Assembly: GCA_010093515.1 (NCBI GenBank)
Contig: MU001675.1
Span: forward strand, 3,032 to 67,031
DNA: 64,000 nucleotides
DNA from: Lineolata rhizophorae
Lineage: Eukaryota > Ascomycota > Dothideomycetes > Lineolatales > Lineolataceae
Direction: 5' to 3'
The notes below the pieces were generated by a model, which saw only the letters and a list, made by a program, of their open reading frames with translations, made no database searches and was not told the origin of the DNA. Numbering within the stretch: the stretch's first letter is position 1; each line of letters opens with the position of its first letter. The translations under genes were made by a program, and so were the position numbers. Positions 21,972 to 34,587 of this stretch are shown piece after piece.

Positions 21972-22756
21972 GATGTGTACGGTGGCTCGTGAGCGCGGCG
22001 CTTGGTCGCTGCTGAGGCAGCGGTATAGGTGCGGGAGCGAGGGTGCGGATGCCTATCGGCGGACGCGTCGAACGAGTCTCGAGTGTAGCAGTAGCAAGCG
22101 ACTGCGCGAGGGTCGGTCTGGTCAGCGCGAGGTTCTTCGGACCGAAGGCGTTGGGGCTACAGACGTGGCCGCCAAACAGGCCAACGCTTCACCGGCTGGC
22201 CCGGGCGGGGGCCGCACACCTCAACGTACCTATCCACTGGCGCGATGCGGCGCGGCGGCGCGTGTCGGCAGGGGCTTCTGTTGCGAGCGGGTTGGCGAGG
22301 CGGCGCGGCGGGCTGGAGAGGCTGGCAGTGAGGGCGCCGCCCGCGACACGGCAGCAGCAGCAGGACGCGGCGGGTGGAGGCCTGCGCGGCTGCGGCGGCG
22401 AAGTGGCTCGGCCGGCGGGGATGTGTCGCGCAGGGCGGGGCGTCCCCACGCCAAGCCCGCTTCGGACGCAAGCCACCGCCTTCGCCAGTATCCCGTGGCT
22501 GCCAAACAGCTTTTCGGCCTTTCGTTTGCCGGCGTGAAATTCCTCTCATATTTGCTAACACCTCCTTGATACAGCTGGACCTGTGGAGCCTGACGACCTT
22601 GTGCCTGTCTAGCTGGAAACGCTTCGAACACATGATTTGATTGAACTCCCCTCCCGCTAGCGCCGTACAATATGCTGGCCCCACGCTTGTCTTGCCGGCC
22701 GTCCAGAAAACCAAAAATGTTCCTCCACTAAGACTGATCCCACTCACTTACCGCAA
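21972..22756. other. GC-rich upstream region of PKR1
   Basis: GC-rich, with overlapping open frames on both strands and in several phases (22043-22747) that look like composition artefacts: Ala/Arg/Pro-rich, no motifs. It carries the promoter of PKR1 and the 3' end of the RecQ gene. Confidence 0.5.
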
Positions 22757-25700
22757 TCACACGGGCATCATTCCTATGCCATTCCCTCCAGCCCTTCTCG
22801 ATGAGGATGCTCCTCGCCCAGAGGCAAAGCCAGAAGCTGCACCGCGCTTCTTAGACTGCCTGCTCGAGCTTCCTTTCGAAATTCGCTCCTTAGGCATGCT
22901 TCCTCTAGAGAAGTTGCGTTTGAGGCCCCCTCTTGAATTTCCTCCCCAACCGCCTGCCTTCCCTTTCCCATGTCCTCGCGAAGCAGCACCCGTGCCCGGA
23001 GTTTGGCTCTGGCGGGCCTCTGGCTGCGCAGGCTCGAGCTGGGAAAACCTATTGTTGAACTCCTGGACGTCTCGAGGAGGAAAGTACGCGCTCTGGGTCC
23101 TATACCCGTGGCCCTGCTCGCCGTCGTCCTGCACATCGATGTCGCTGAGGACGCTCTCAGCCTCATCATCCGAGCTAACGAGGTCGATAATCTCGTGATT
23201 GGGATCGCGTATCGTCATTTCATCCTCGTCGCTTTCCTGCTCTTCGTCCACGGCCATGAGGCTCTCATAGTGAGCCTTTGCAGCCGCGAGCTCTTTGAGG
23301 ACGATCTTGCTATGCAAACGCGCTCGCTCTTTGTTGATGCCGGGCACGTTGCACAACTCCACGTCGTTCTTCGGGAAATCGATGGCTACACGGCGCAGCA
23401 TGGTATCCGTGAGAGGCATCTCCCTCAGTTGTTTCTTAATCATCACGTCCCTGAGGCGATCGCGGGTCCTTTGAACGAACTCCTCGACGACTTGTCGGTG
23501 GGCTGGTTCCAGACTGTCCATCAATTCATCGTTCGTGATAGGTGGGCCCAACTTTCGGGAAGGGCCGGCCTGTCCTCTGGTGCTGCTTTCTCTAATCGGC
23601 TCGAATCCGTCATCAGATTCATCGTCGTCGCCGCAAATGAAGGAGTCCCGAACGTAACCGCTGGTGTCGCGTTCTCCATACTTTCGCTGGGGCCGCGTCG
23701 AGGCTCCCTGTTTCCGCTTAGGTCCGCGCTGAACGGGAGACGAAACATTTGTCGAGAGAATGTTGTCTGGCTGGGCAAAATTGCTCCGACGAGCCTGCTT
23801 AAGACATGGTGACACGTCGCTAGGAGCAAGCGTTTTGACCGTCTTTCCGTTTGGAGATACACGCACGGGGAGCAAAAGCCTCTCTGACGTATCATCTCTA
23901 AATTTAGCAACCCTCCTCTGCGTGCCGAGCTACCAAGCGTTGTTAGTTTGCAAGATAAGCAGGAGGGAAGATAGGCATGAAGGAGTATATACCTTGACAT
24001 ATTGAATGACAGACTTGCTCGATCGATGCGCCACATTCTTCTCCTCGATCAAGCGTAATTTAAGGAGATGCCAGAACAAACGATCCACGTCAAGTCTGTC
24101 GAGATCTTTGCCAGCCCCATACTCCGCGCAGCCTCTGTATTTGAGGGCTGACTTCTTACCAGAGCCCCCAAAAACATCCATGCAGCACTGGAACGTCACC
24201 TTTTCCTCGGCAAGTTGCTCGACAAGATTAAGCGCCTGGCGAGCGTACTCTCTAAAATCCCTTTCCACGAAGACGCTGTTCGACACACATATGTCGCACG
24301 TACGGTTACACTCTTCTTTCCGAAAGTTCTCTCCAAAGTATGCGAGAATCTGCACGCGCCTACAGTCCGTGCGATTTTGGCAAAACTGAGTGATAGTGTT
24401 AAGCATCTCTTGCTGCCTTTCTCGCTGCTCTCTGCTTCCGCCTTGGCTTTTGCTAATCATGTGCCTCAGCTTTATGACGTCCGGAAAGGCGTAAAAAAGA
24501 TAACACCCCGAGCGCTTTTCATCGCGGCCGGCTCGCCCGGTCTCTTGGTAGTAGCCCTCCAAGCTTTTAGGAACGCTATGATGAATGACGAAACGGACAT
24601 CGGGCTTGTCGATACCCATCCCGAAAGCGATGGTAGCAACGATGACCCGGTATTTGCCGGCTTGCCATTCTTTCTGGACCCTCTTCCTCTCTGGAGCATG
24701 CATTCCGGCGTGGTAGTGGTGGGCTACGATGCCGAATTGATCGCGCAACGACCTTGCTACTGTCTCGCAAGCACTACGGGAAAGACAGTACACGATGCCT
24801 GACTTGCCGTTATATTGCTCCGTAATAATCCGGGCGATGCTGGTGAGAACCTCCGATGCGCTACCGCTCTTTCTCCGCACTTCGTAGGAAAGGTTAGGCC
24901 GGTTGAAGCTCTGGGTGAACACTTCACAACCTCGGATACCCAAGCAGTTCATGACGTCGACCTTCACATTTTCTGTTGCTGTAGCCGTTAAAGCCATGAT
25001 CGGAATTCCGGCGAACTGTTCGCATATTTGCCCCATCTCTTGGTAGTCCGGCCGAAAATCGTGACCCCATTGACTCACGCAGTGTGCTTCGTCGATGACG
25101 ATCCTTGCTAGTCTTTTGTTCCAGTGAAGGTCTCTGAGCGCTCTCATCATCATACTACTTTTGGTAAACATTTCCGGCGTTATGTAAAGAAGGCGGACAA
25201 ACTTCTCTACATCGCTGCGGCGGAGGGCGTCAGTAAGAAAATGACGTTGGTCCTTGCTGCATTCGCCGTTGTATAGGAAGGCCTGGATATCGCGACGTTT
25301 GAGATGTTGAACTTGGTCCTCCATGAGGCTGAGTAGAGGGGAGATCACAATCGTCACTCCGCGTGTCTTCCCCGAGTCGACTATGGCTGGGAGCTGGTAG
25401 CACAGCGACTTTCCTCCTCCGGTAGGCATTAGCACAAATACGCTCTTGCCCGCCAAGGTGGCGTTTATCGCCTCCAGCTGGTTCGGTCGAAACCCGCGCA
25501 AGTTGAATCGATCCTTAAGAGCTATTTTTACGTCCTTAGTCCAAGGATATTGAGGCAATGAATCCGGTTGATTCGAGAATGGATTTATCGCATTACTTTT
25601 AGAGGCTGTTCCAGTCCATCCTACAGGGTCCGTACGATGCTGATTCCCGGAAATCTCGGAGAAAATGCCCCGCGATCGCAGTTGGTGCCAGTCTGGTTTG

Positions 25701-27847
25701 CTTGGGGGGGCCTCTTTCTCGAATTGCTCTACGGCTTGAAGCATCTCCTCATCGCAATCCATATCAAAGTCGTCGTCCTCATCATCGTCATAACCCATTC
25801 TAGTTGGGGGTGTGCCCATCCGCGTACTGAAAAGCTCCTCCGGGAAGTCATTAGGATCATTGAATGAAGAGTCGCCGTAGTCAGTACCATCTGCCGAACT
25901 ATGTGATACATGCGAAGGGCTAGTCGGCAACGTCGGCCTGGGGCCAGCGTTGATAGAATCGCCTTTGGAGGGGAGGACTTCAGAATCGTCACGCCATTCG
26001 CGAGCAGGGCTGGCAGAGCCCGGATCCTTAACTTGACGAACCTGAGTCTGCACGACCATCTGGGTCCGCATTTCGCCGTATGCGGGGCGATCCACTAAAG
26101 CATTATCCCTAGACCTCGAAGCTGACACAAATTGAGTGGACTCAACGATAACGTTCGGCTCAGGCCGAGACGGAAACATTTCCGCCAAGCCACGGGCGTC
26201 CTTGAGTTCACACGACCGAAGAAGCCGTGCTAATCTGAGTTCCATCGCATTGATCTTAGAGCTAACCCTTTTGAGTTCGCTCACTTCATCTTGGTAGGTT
26301 TTCACGCTAACCTGGGCCTTCAAGTTATCTTTGATTGCAGTCTTCAGTTCGTCTTTCCGGATGCGCTCGCTTTGGATCTCGTTTCGTAGTGACAACAACT
26401 CGCCTATTCTGTCTTTCCTCGCCGTCATTTTGGCCATTTCTTGTTCGTAATCAATCAAGGAGATAGCCGCATCAGCGAGCAAGATCTCCACCATCTCGTT
26501 GCTAAGATCCTCGATCCGTTCCGAAAGAAACGTGTGCTGGTTCTGAACATGCGAAAGCGGGAGTTCCAGGAATGCCTCAATTAGGGCTTGGTCGTCCAGG
26601 GGAAGGTCAGTCCTATTCATCGGCGATGCAGTGGCGCTGGAGGACGGCACCGTCACCCTTGCCCCCGAGTTTGGCTTAACTGAACTTCTCAACGTAATAT
26701 CTGGCGACAACGTCTCCTGGCCTCTAGCATCATTCAGGCTTGCGCCAGGCCCGGGCTGTTGCGCACCTTGGATTTGTGAACTTGATCCCTTAATTGATGG
26801 CGAAGTGGTCGTGCATATCATCATTCGACAACGTGCAGGTTCGAGCAATTTGTCTTCCTCGTGCTCGATGAAATCCGTTGTCCGAGAGTCCAAGGGCTCT
26901 TCTTCATCCTCGGAGTCTTGTATTACCCTCCTCTTGGACCTCGTTGCTACGCGCAAGCGCCCATCGACACTTAGCCCGCTTGGAGAGGTCGGAATAGCCT
27001 CAGAGCCTGCCGTACTCCCACCTGCAAAGTCCCGATCCGTTTGGTGTTGCCTCGATTGTTGCCGATGCGCAGGCGTGCCTCGAACAGGGCTCAAGCTTTG
27101 CGGAAGTTCCTTGGACACCTGTACTTGTGAATACGGCGGCGGCGGTTCTGACGGAATGTCATCGATCGATACGAACTCCCGAGCATCACCAGCTCCGCCA
27201 GGACTGACTGCTGTCGACGGGCGGCGTTTGACAGGCCTGCTCTGGCTAGCAGAAGGATCTTTATCGCGCTCGAATTCATCACTCGTCCGCTTCTTGCCAG
27301 GTCGAAGAGCAGATGGAGATGCACGTTGAAAGAGATGGCCTTTCTCAGGTCTGCCGGTAAGATCTATTTCCTGCACGATTCTGCGTAGGTACTTCGACGA
27401 TGTCGGAGAACGTGGGTCGGCAGCCGGGCGGTAGACCGTGGCTGGTAACGGAGTGAGATCAGCTGGGTCTCCCCGGAGAGGCTCCGTTCTATTGTTTCGG
27501 TTCAATGGGGTATTTGCGTTCCGTGCAGTAATCCGAGGTGTATCGCGCGGCTTAGCCGGCGACACGGGAGGTGACCGCAACCGCGCCATTTGTGGAGACA
27601 ACCGGCCAATCTCGCCACTCAACTCTGGATCTTCTCCAGCTCCCGCAGCTACGATTGAAGAATCCCGCGCGATTCCTTCAACAGTTTGGATACCATCGCC
27701 TCCTGTCGAGACATCAGGTGCGTCTTCCGGACACGTCGGTAGGCTACAGGTGACGTCGTGTGCGTGAACTGTCGAACGGCGTGGTGGAACGCAAGGTTTG
27801 GACGTCAATAACCATGTTAAGTGATCATCTAGGTTATTCCTAGTCAT
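22757..27847 (-). CDS. RecQ-family DNA helicase, Sgs1/BLM type
   Basis: A large RecQ helicase (about 1,675 residues), orthologue of yeast Sgs1, human BLM, and the Neurospora QDE-3/Aspergillus MusN group. It acts in dissolving recombination intermediates and in replication-fork repair. Exon 1 is 27847-23993 and exon 2 is 23929-22757; the 63-bp intron has a GTATAT donor and TAG acceptor. The N-terminal 780 residues are disordered with acidic blocks. The core has PTGGGKSLCYQLP (about residue 807), IDEAHCVSQWGHDFRPDY (about 915), TATATENV, and QETGRAGRD. A zinc-binding segment with Cys clusters (RRVQI...ECNRTCDIC) and a winged-helix region span the intron. An HRDC domain lies near residues 1430-1500, followed by a Gly/Arg/Ser-rich basic tail. 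I start at MTRNNLDDHLTWLL (27847), the conserved fungal N-terminus, and not the upstream ATG at 28051. Confidence 0.94.
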
Positions 27848-28121
27848 GAGGGAGGAGCATTGCTCTCCAGGTTGTGGCCGACGTCCGACGTGGAGAGGAT
27901 GTTGATAAGTTGGCGTGGTGGATGCGGAATCCCGAGAGAGGTTTGGCGTTCGTGACCTGACGCGCCCTGGGATCGGCTCGTGACTTTGCTGAGACGCGTC
28001 GGAGAGCCAAAGCACGTGACACCGTGCGCTGTGCGCCCGAGGCCGGACCAAACTTAGCGTGTGTTCGAGTCTAACATCGCTATCCTCGCTCTCGTGAGTT
28101 TGCTGTCTGGCCTATTTTCCC

Positions 28122-29786
28122 ATGGGCGACTACGAATCCAGCACCGACGCCGATGATACTCTTTCAAGGGCTCGTGGGGCGCTTGCAGACGCCTTTCGCC
28201 AGGACGTTGCCGAGACAGTCCTACCGAGCCCAGAGTTGATTCGTCACAAACGAGACAAGCTTCATCAAACACTTCCAGACGGAGGCCTTGGTATCAGCCA
28301 AGTGACGAACCACCTCGACGAAGATATCGTCCCAGCCTTGAATACTTCCAGCCGTTCTCGCAATTACTACGGGTTTGTCACTGGCGGCACGACCCCTGCG
28401 GCTGCCTTGGCAGACAACTACGTTACGCTCCACGACCAAAATGTCCAAGTTCGTCTGCCAGACGAGACGATTGCAACCGACGTCGAGGATGCCGCCCTCT
28501 CCTTATTATGTCAGCTTCTGGGTTTGGATCCCTGCGTCTGGTCTCACCGCACTTTCACAACCGGTGCAACTGCAAGCAATGTTCTCGGCCTAGCTTGCGC
28601 CAGAGAATGGACCATCGCGAGGCTTGCTTCCATGCTAGGTGTACCGGTAGGCAGCGTAGCGGACCTTGGGTTTGTTAACCTGATGCGCCACGTTGGAGTA
28701 GAAGACATCCAGGTCCTCACGACAGTGCCACACTCGTCCCTTGGAAAGGCAGCAAGCATAGTCGGGCTCGGGAGATTGTCGGTCAAGGACGTAGGCATCC
28801 GACATGGTTCGCATAAATTTGACATGGACAAGCTGGAGCGCGCCCTCCAAGCTCCTCGCGTTGCTTCAATCGTGGTCATTTCTTGTGGGGAGGTAAATAC
28901 TGGGTTCTACGCCACTGAAAGCTTCGACGAAATGAAGCGCATACGCGACCTGTGTGCGAGATACGACGCCTGGATCCACGTTGACGGAGGTGAGTACGAA
29001 CCAAGTCTACGAACTCAGCCTTCAGAATACCATTCTATTCTTCATGTAGCTAATCCTAGTAGCCTTCGGATTACTGGCACGGATACTACGGGGTGACTCT
29101 TTCCGGCGAGTTCGAGAGAGCTGCGCAGGCATTGAGCTTGCGGATTCTATTACCGGAGATGGGCACAAGCTGCTCAACGTAGTTCGTAATCGCTCCTTAG
29201 GCACAAAAATGACCACACTAACACGCCAAAGCCCTATGATTGTGGTTTCTTTCTTAGCCGCAATATTGCGGTTGGCCTGCAGGTATTCCAGAATGCGAAT
29301 GCAGCGTATCTCCAGACCGCGTCACAAGGGATTCTGCCCATGACCCCATCTCCACTCGACATTGGCATTGAAAATTCTCGCCGCTTCCGCGCCCTCCCTG
29401 TATACTCGACTTTGCTTACCTACGGGCGAACCGGATATGAAGCCATGCTCAAACGCCAGGTTTCTTTAGCGCGCAGAATTGCAAGCCTCGTTTGTGACCA
29501 TCCCGAATATGAACTTCTACCAGAATCAAGCGAAGCAAAGGAAACGCGACTGGAACGAATCTTCATCATCGTGTTGTTCAGGGCAAAAGATGAGACTCTC
29601 AACACACAGTTGGTTCGACGGATAAACGCGACCAGGCGAATGTATGTTTCAGGCACGTCCTGGGCCTCGTCCCCGGCGTGTAGAATCGCCATTTCCAACT
29701 GGCGTGTGGATGAGAAGCAGGACTTTATAAAGGTCCGCGAAGTGCTAGACCAGGTGGTCCGAATATATGTACAGAGCGAGACATGA
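28122..29786 (+). CDS. Group II PLP-dependent amino-acid decarboxylase
   Basis: A 513-residue enzyme of the pyridoxal-phosphate decarboxylase family (aromatic amino acid/glutamate/tyrosine decarboxylase group). Exons are 28122-28989, 29063-29181 and 29232-29786, with 73-bp and 50-bp introns. Spliced exon 2 gives VDGAFGLLARIL, then GDGHKLLNVPYDCG across the second junction. Its Lys325 is the expected Schiff-base lysine and the HVDGAFG Asp binds the pyridine nitrogen. NYYGFVTGGTTPAA and TFTTGATASN are the other cofactor-fold signatures. The substrate cannot be read from the sequence. Its start lies 274 bp from the RecQ start on the opposite strand. Confidence 0.9.
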
Positions 29787-29982
29787 ACTCTAAATCCCGC
29801 CAGCTGATCACAACGCCACGACCATACATGCCACAGAACTAATTGCGTAGCCACGTGATTTGGCCCATGAAATAGATACTATTTCCCGGAAATAAAGGAC
29901 TCCATCCACATTTTCAACCCAGACGGGGTTTGGTATAAACGGCATAGACAAGTCGAAGGAGTAGCAATATACGGAGTACCAG

Positions 29983-30396
29983 TTAAAAATCCTCAATGCG
30001 GTATACCTCGTACGCCGGCTCCTCGTACGGGTGAGCCCTAGACAACCGCATCAATGCTTTGAGTCCATCGCGAACGGACGGCCTAGTAACGGAGTGTTCT
30101 TACTTTTTCAGAGCTGCGACTGCCTCCGACACGACATCCTCGCCCACACACAGGGTCTCGCACCGAACTTCTCCCACTTCTTCAAGTTTGCCGGGCTCAC
30201 CAACGTTTGGATTCGTACCGGGTCCGGGACGGAACTGGCCGAACCCCGGTGTCGTGAAGCAGCACTCGGTATAGTTGCCCTTGCCCGGATATTTGCCAGC
30301 TCCAGCGGCAAAGATGGCCGACTTGCACTGGGGCAACGCGGTCGGAGGCACGAAGAAAACAAGTTTGTAGCGCGCGGGTACTGCCGAAAGTGACAT
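29983..30396 (-). CDS. Small Nif3-like/CutA-fold protein
   Basis: A 115-residue protein matching the compact alpha-beta (CutA-like) domain found inserted in Nif3/YqfO proteins and, in fungi, as a free-standing protein annotated as NGG1-interacting factor 3-like. Exon 1 is 30396-30104 and exon 2 is 30037-29983; the 66-bp intron has a GTAAGA donor and TAG acceptor. Splicing yields the conserved C-terminal HPYEEPAYEVYRIEDF. The N-terminus has YKLVFFVPPTAL and the middle GNYTECCF and GEVRCETLCV. The last exon is only 55 nt and would be missed by a simple ORF search. The molecular role is unknown. Confidence 0.88.
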
Positions 30397-31187
30397 GTTG
30401 CGTCAGAAGGGCCAGATTCGATTGCTAGGCTCGAGACACGGATACTGGGCACACGAAGAGGCCTTTGGCCGAAGTGTTCAGGTGCCAGGAAGAAGATGCT
30501 CGTTCCTGCATGATGCACGTCAGGTGATTGCGGGGCCGGAGACCATCCCCGCAAGGCTGACGGCAATCAACCAAAACCTAGGTGGACACGGTCTCGCCTC
30601 TCCCGGCCCAGCAAACGCTCGTGACGTATGCGCGCTCAAGAAAATGTTGTAGCTTTACGATACGACCGTCGGCACCTGCAGCTTCATGCCAGCGCATTCG
30701 GCAGGCCCGTCGGGCTACAAAGGTTGCCTATTTACCCACCTGGCAGTGTAATTGAAGTGTCAACCACTGCTGCCGGCCAGGGTACGGAGTGATCTGTGGC
30801 GCGGCTGTTAAGGTTATGCGAGTCAACGGCGCCATGCGTGTGGCTCGCGGCGGAATGACGTCAACAGGGGCCAGATCGCGATAGCAATGACGACGGAAAT
30901 GCCATGCGCCACCCATGGGAAATCCAGTGGGCTAGACCATGACAACTTCCAGGTTCCGGGCGCCGCGCATTCGCAGCACCTCGAACCGTGAAAGCGCCTG
31001 CCACGCAAGGCCGCCCGTCCTCTGGGGCAGTCGCGACGCTAACCGGTCCCTCCACGCGATGACGATGCGGCGACGTAGCCAGCCGCATGACCGGTCCGCA
31101 AGCGGAGGCAGGCGGAGGCAAGCGGCCGCGCCTACGCGTTTCAGTCGCACACAACGCAGTCGCTCGGCCTTCCAGGCGGCCGTACTA
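30397..31187. other. Intergenic region, no gene seen
   Basis: Mixed to GC-rich sequence with overlapping low-information frames. It separates the divergent Nif3-like gene and Hsp12. Confidence 0.5.
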
Positions 31188-31335
31188 CCCCTCTCACTGT
31201 GACGCCAGATACGGTGACGTGCTTGCCCGCCGTCGGGAGACCGCCCGCCTACAAAAACGGACCCTTCTTGCCCCTCGCCGATAACTTCTCTTCCATTACA
31301 CTCTCACAGCGAAAGTCTTCCAACAATCCGCCCCT
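31188..31335. promoter_or_regulatory. Three STRE-like CCCCT sites upstream of Hsp12
   Basis: CCCCT occurs at 31188-31192, 31271-31275 and 31331-31335, all within about 200 bp of the Hsp12 start. CCCCT/AGGGG is the stress response element bound by yeast Msn2/4-type zinc-finger factors, and Hsp12 is a classic target there. A 5-base motif is common by chance, so function is only suggested. Confidence 0.35.
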
Positions 31336-31389
31336 TAGCAATCAAACGAACAGTTATCCGCTGCAACCCAACCATACCAAACCACCATC

Positions 31390-31773
31390 ATGTCTGACGA
31401 CGCTCGCAAGGGCTTCACCACCCGTTCGTCGCCCACCTCTTCACCCTTCATGCCGCTCGTGCTAATGTCGTTCTGTAGAGGCCAAGGAACACCTTCAGCC
31501 TGACTCCACCAAGTCCACCCAGGAGAAGACCAAGGAGACCGCTACCGACGCCGCAGACAAGGCCGCTCGGTATGTTCCCTCGCACGCAGTCGTTTGTCTC
31601 GACCAATCCCAGCTAACACCCTCCTCAGCGGCGCGCAGCCGGACGATCAGAAGTCCACCCAACAGTCCATCGGTGACAAAGTCGGCCGCAGCAAGGACGA
31701 GCACAAGCACGGCGGCTCGGGTGCCAGTGTAGTCGACAAGACCAAGCACGCGCTCGGCATGGACAAGAAGTAA
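31390..31773 (+). CDS. Hsp12/Hsp9-family stress protein
   Basis: An 89-residue hydrophilic heat-shock protein of the Hsp9/Hsp12 family (PF04119), intrinsically disordered in solution and folding on membranes under stress. Exons are 31390-31423, 31479-31569 and 31629-31773; the introns are 55 and 59 bp with branch sites GCTAAT and GCTAAC. The spliced start MSDDARKGFTTQAKE and the DSTKSTQEK stretch are diagnostic, and the C-terminus VVDKTKHALGMDKK is the usual amphipathic end. No Cys or Trp is present. The CCCCT sites upstream fit stress induction. Confidence 0.93.
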
Positions 31774-32953
31774 ATTGGAGCGGACGGTGGTAGCTCTCGC
31801 GGCTAGCAAAGGGATAGCGGCGTGACAACGGGGATGTAGGTGAAGGAGCGCGTCCCGTACGACTGGTGCTTTCATACCTGTTCCCTATGATACCTTAAGT
31901 TAACAGGACACGAAATAATTGATTTCTACTGCGTTCATGATGCGCCTGTGACTGCGTTGGTAGTGATGATCTTTGTGATGCTGAACATTTCTCCGTCGGG
32001 ACGGCAGTCCTCCTCGCATTCCAGGCACTTTGACATGAAAATTATAGAACGCAGAGCAAATGAAAATATTGATAGAAAACCGCCCAAAGTCGACGAGACC
32101 ATTGAATGCTTGGTCGCGAAGCTTGGAGCCCGGAGTTGCGCGGGTGCCACCGTTTGGCATTCGGGCTCGTCCGTCTTGTGATGTGCTGTCTCAAGCCACG
32201 TCGGTGCTGTCCTGGTGCGCGCACGGCCTGTTTATCAGTGGACCAGAGAGGTGGGGGAAATTCGGCAATGCGAATCGAATGCGCGGTGGCTGGTGGCTGG
32301 GAGAGCCATCGTGGATGCCAAGAGGTGGTGAGCGGCAAGCGGCAGCGGCCGGGCGCTTTGGCGGGGTCCGGGCCTGGCGTTGCCCTGGCAGTGGTTGCCG
32401 GGGCGGGCCGTAAACAAATGACGCAGCGCGCTTAGGCCAGTGCGCTCGCGTCGTGCCCCCGAGGAGGCTGGTATCACCACCCGGTGGCTGGGCACCCTTC
32501 AACCACCACAATTCCCGCGCAATACTACTGTGACCACAGACTGCTTTGCAGAGGGGAGTTTCTCCTTCCGTCCTACATCTCGCTCGCTCCCGCACTTCTG
32601 CCATTGCGAAGAGAGACACCATTTCTGACCACTTCTGCTCTACTGCAGTGCGACTCCGAGCCCTCGCTTGGCCGACAAACGCAATCGCTGCCGTCCGCCG
32701 TCAAGTTCACTCTCTACCAAAGGCGATTTTGGACGCTCCGCATTCTCGCCCAGGAATTCGCGCCTATCATTCCGGTGACAGAGCTCGCATTCCTCACTCC
32801 CCGCCCCGCCCGCCGTCGTCGCGCTGGGACCCGAATCGAGTCGCAGCGACTGCATTCCGCTCCGCACAGCTCCCGGCCCTTCGGGAGCCGTAGGAGAAGC
32901 TCTAGCAGGCCGTTGTAGCGGGAACGCAGTCCGGAGGTAGAGACACCGACAAG
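31774..32953. other. Intergenic region between Hsp12 and Fig1
   Basis: 1.2 kb without a supported gene. Long but featureless frames between 32060 and 32918 overlap in several phases. This probably holds the Fig1 promoter and a long 5' UTR. Confidence 0.5.
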
Positions 32954-33965
32954 ATGGCGCGAATGAGGTTCGCCGTGAGGATCCAGCGTGAGTCCACGCC
33001 ATACCCGCCGCATTGAGTGCAGGAATTTTGCTAACAGCCGTCATCGCAATAGGGTTAATACCGTTCCTCGGATACCATCACATTTTGATGATTCTCATTG
33101 CCATTGCGATAATCCTACTGTGTAAGTCTAATCCCGCTGTACTGTCGCTCCATTCGGTATACTGACAAGTTCTTCCGCAGCTCTACTTCTGGCTGGCTGC
33201 TCCAGCACGTCCCCGCTGATACCGGACATCTTCCTCCTCTCACTTTACTACGACCACTACACACCAACGTACGACCCAGCTCAGGTCGACCCGGGTGTGA
33301 CTTCCGCCATCGCCAACATTGTCGGCAACGCCAACCTTGAAGTGCGCGTGGGCTATTTTGGCCTGTGCGTGAATCCATCTGGTGGCGCGTTCCTCTGCTC
33401 CAACAATGCGACGGCGCTCGCGGAGCAGGTCAGCATCGATCAAGACCCACTCAACCTGATCTGGGTTGCCAGTACTTTCAAAGACAGCATTGTCTTCCCC
33501 TACCTTCTGTGAGTATCCTCGTGCTTGCAACGCCCTCCGTCCGACTCCTGGTCATCAGCGATACTGATACACCCTTTTTTGTTTCCCCACAGCATCGTCG
33601 CCATCGTCCTCGCCTTCATCACTTTCGTCCTTCTCGCCACCTTCCCCGGCTGGCACGCCGAACGTGACGCCCACGGCTCCGACATCGACGTCAAGCCTTT
33701 CCCTTCCCGCCCCGTCTCGCAGGTGGCGCTCGCGCTCATTTTTATCGCCTCCATATTCGTGCTCGTCTCGGTGCTGTGGCAGCACACGGCGTCGGTAGCT
33801 GCGGCCACGATCGCGCAGGACTTGGGGAATGGCAGCGTGAAGAGCGGCGTGGGCACGGCGGCCATGGTGCTCGGCTGGTTCGGGTTCGTCTTGCTGATCA
33901 TCGTGACCATCGGCCTGTTGGTGATGATATTGAGCATCATCGTCTTGGATCGGTTGACGGGGTGA
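32954..33965 (+). CDS. FIG1: Fig1-family Ca2+ regulator / mating membrane protein
   Basis: A 267-residue four-pass membrane protein of the Fig1 family, a component of low-affinity calcium uptake needed for cell fusion in mating and, in filamentous fungi, for sexual development. Exons are 32954-32987, 33053-33121, 33181-33508 and 33593-33965; all junctions are in frame. TM1 (about residues 18-38) is followed by the LLLAGCSSTSPLIPDI segment. The large extracellular loop has the family motif VRVGYFGLC and a second Cys (FLCSNN). TM2 starts at FPYLLIVAIV, TM3 is VALALIFIASIF, and TM4 ends at MILSIIVLD. The first exon is 34 nt. Length and order fit Fig1 of Pezizomycotina. Confidence 0.92.
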
Positions 33966-34587
33966 TCAAGGCGATGTGCGAATTGAAGACGTGGCGGGTA
34001 GGAAGAAGTACATATGATTGGGATGGCTGTCACGTGTTGAATTTGCGAATGCCGGGAGTTCTGTGCCGATTGGGATTTCTTTTTCTTTTGAAGCCCGCGC
34101 CACATACCCGCAAAACAAGTTGCGTTCACCCATTGCACACATCATTATCATTTCTCTTTTTCCATTCTGCTCGGACGCTTCTAGCGCGCCGGGCTCGTAT
34201 TACTACGTGGAGCGAAAGGGGGTGAGTGTGTTTAGCGAAAGATCAACTGCATCACGGGCGTAATTGGGATTTGCTTTAAACTACTCGGCATCACTATGGA
34301 CGTTTTGTGCGGAGGAAGATTTGAAGGCGGGCCTCGATTGGCTAGGGTAATTGGCAACTAGTCAGACTGCTGGAATAGATCGGACGGATTGGGTCATGTA
34401 AATAGTTTCGAGACTGCCAACCTCTAAATCAAAGAATCACGTTGGCGCAAATGATTGCGACCTGCGCCATGTCTGTGACACCTTCAAAACAGTTCCCAAC
34501 TGCATTCATTTTCATGACGTGCTACCTATCTAATAAGTGCACGCAATGGCTTCGACGGGTTCGTTTTCCCAATGCCATAATCGAATC
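33966..34587. other. Convergent intergenic region
   Basis: Between the ends of FIG1 and COG3; no gene seen. Confidence 0.5.

Noticed and set aside
22043-22747. Several overlapping frames of 100-216 codons near PKR1
   Set aside because: GC-driven, mutually overlapping, without motifs.
27848-28051. Upstream 68-codon extension of the RecQ protein
   Set aside because: The conserved fungal N-terminus begins at MTRNNL (27847), and the extension would run deep into the 274-bp region shared with the decarboxylase.
32060-32918. Long plus and minus frames between Hsp12 and Fig1
   Set aside because: Overlapping in several phases with no family resemblance; treated as promoter and 5' UTR sequence.
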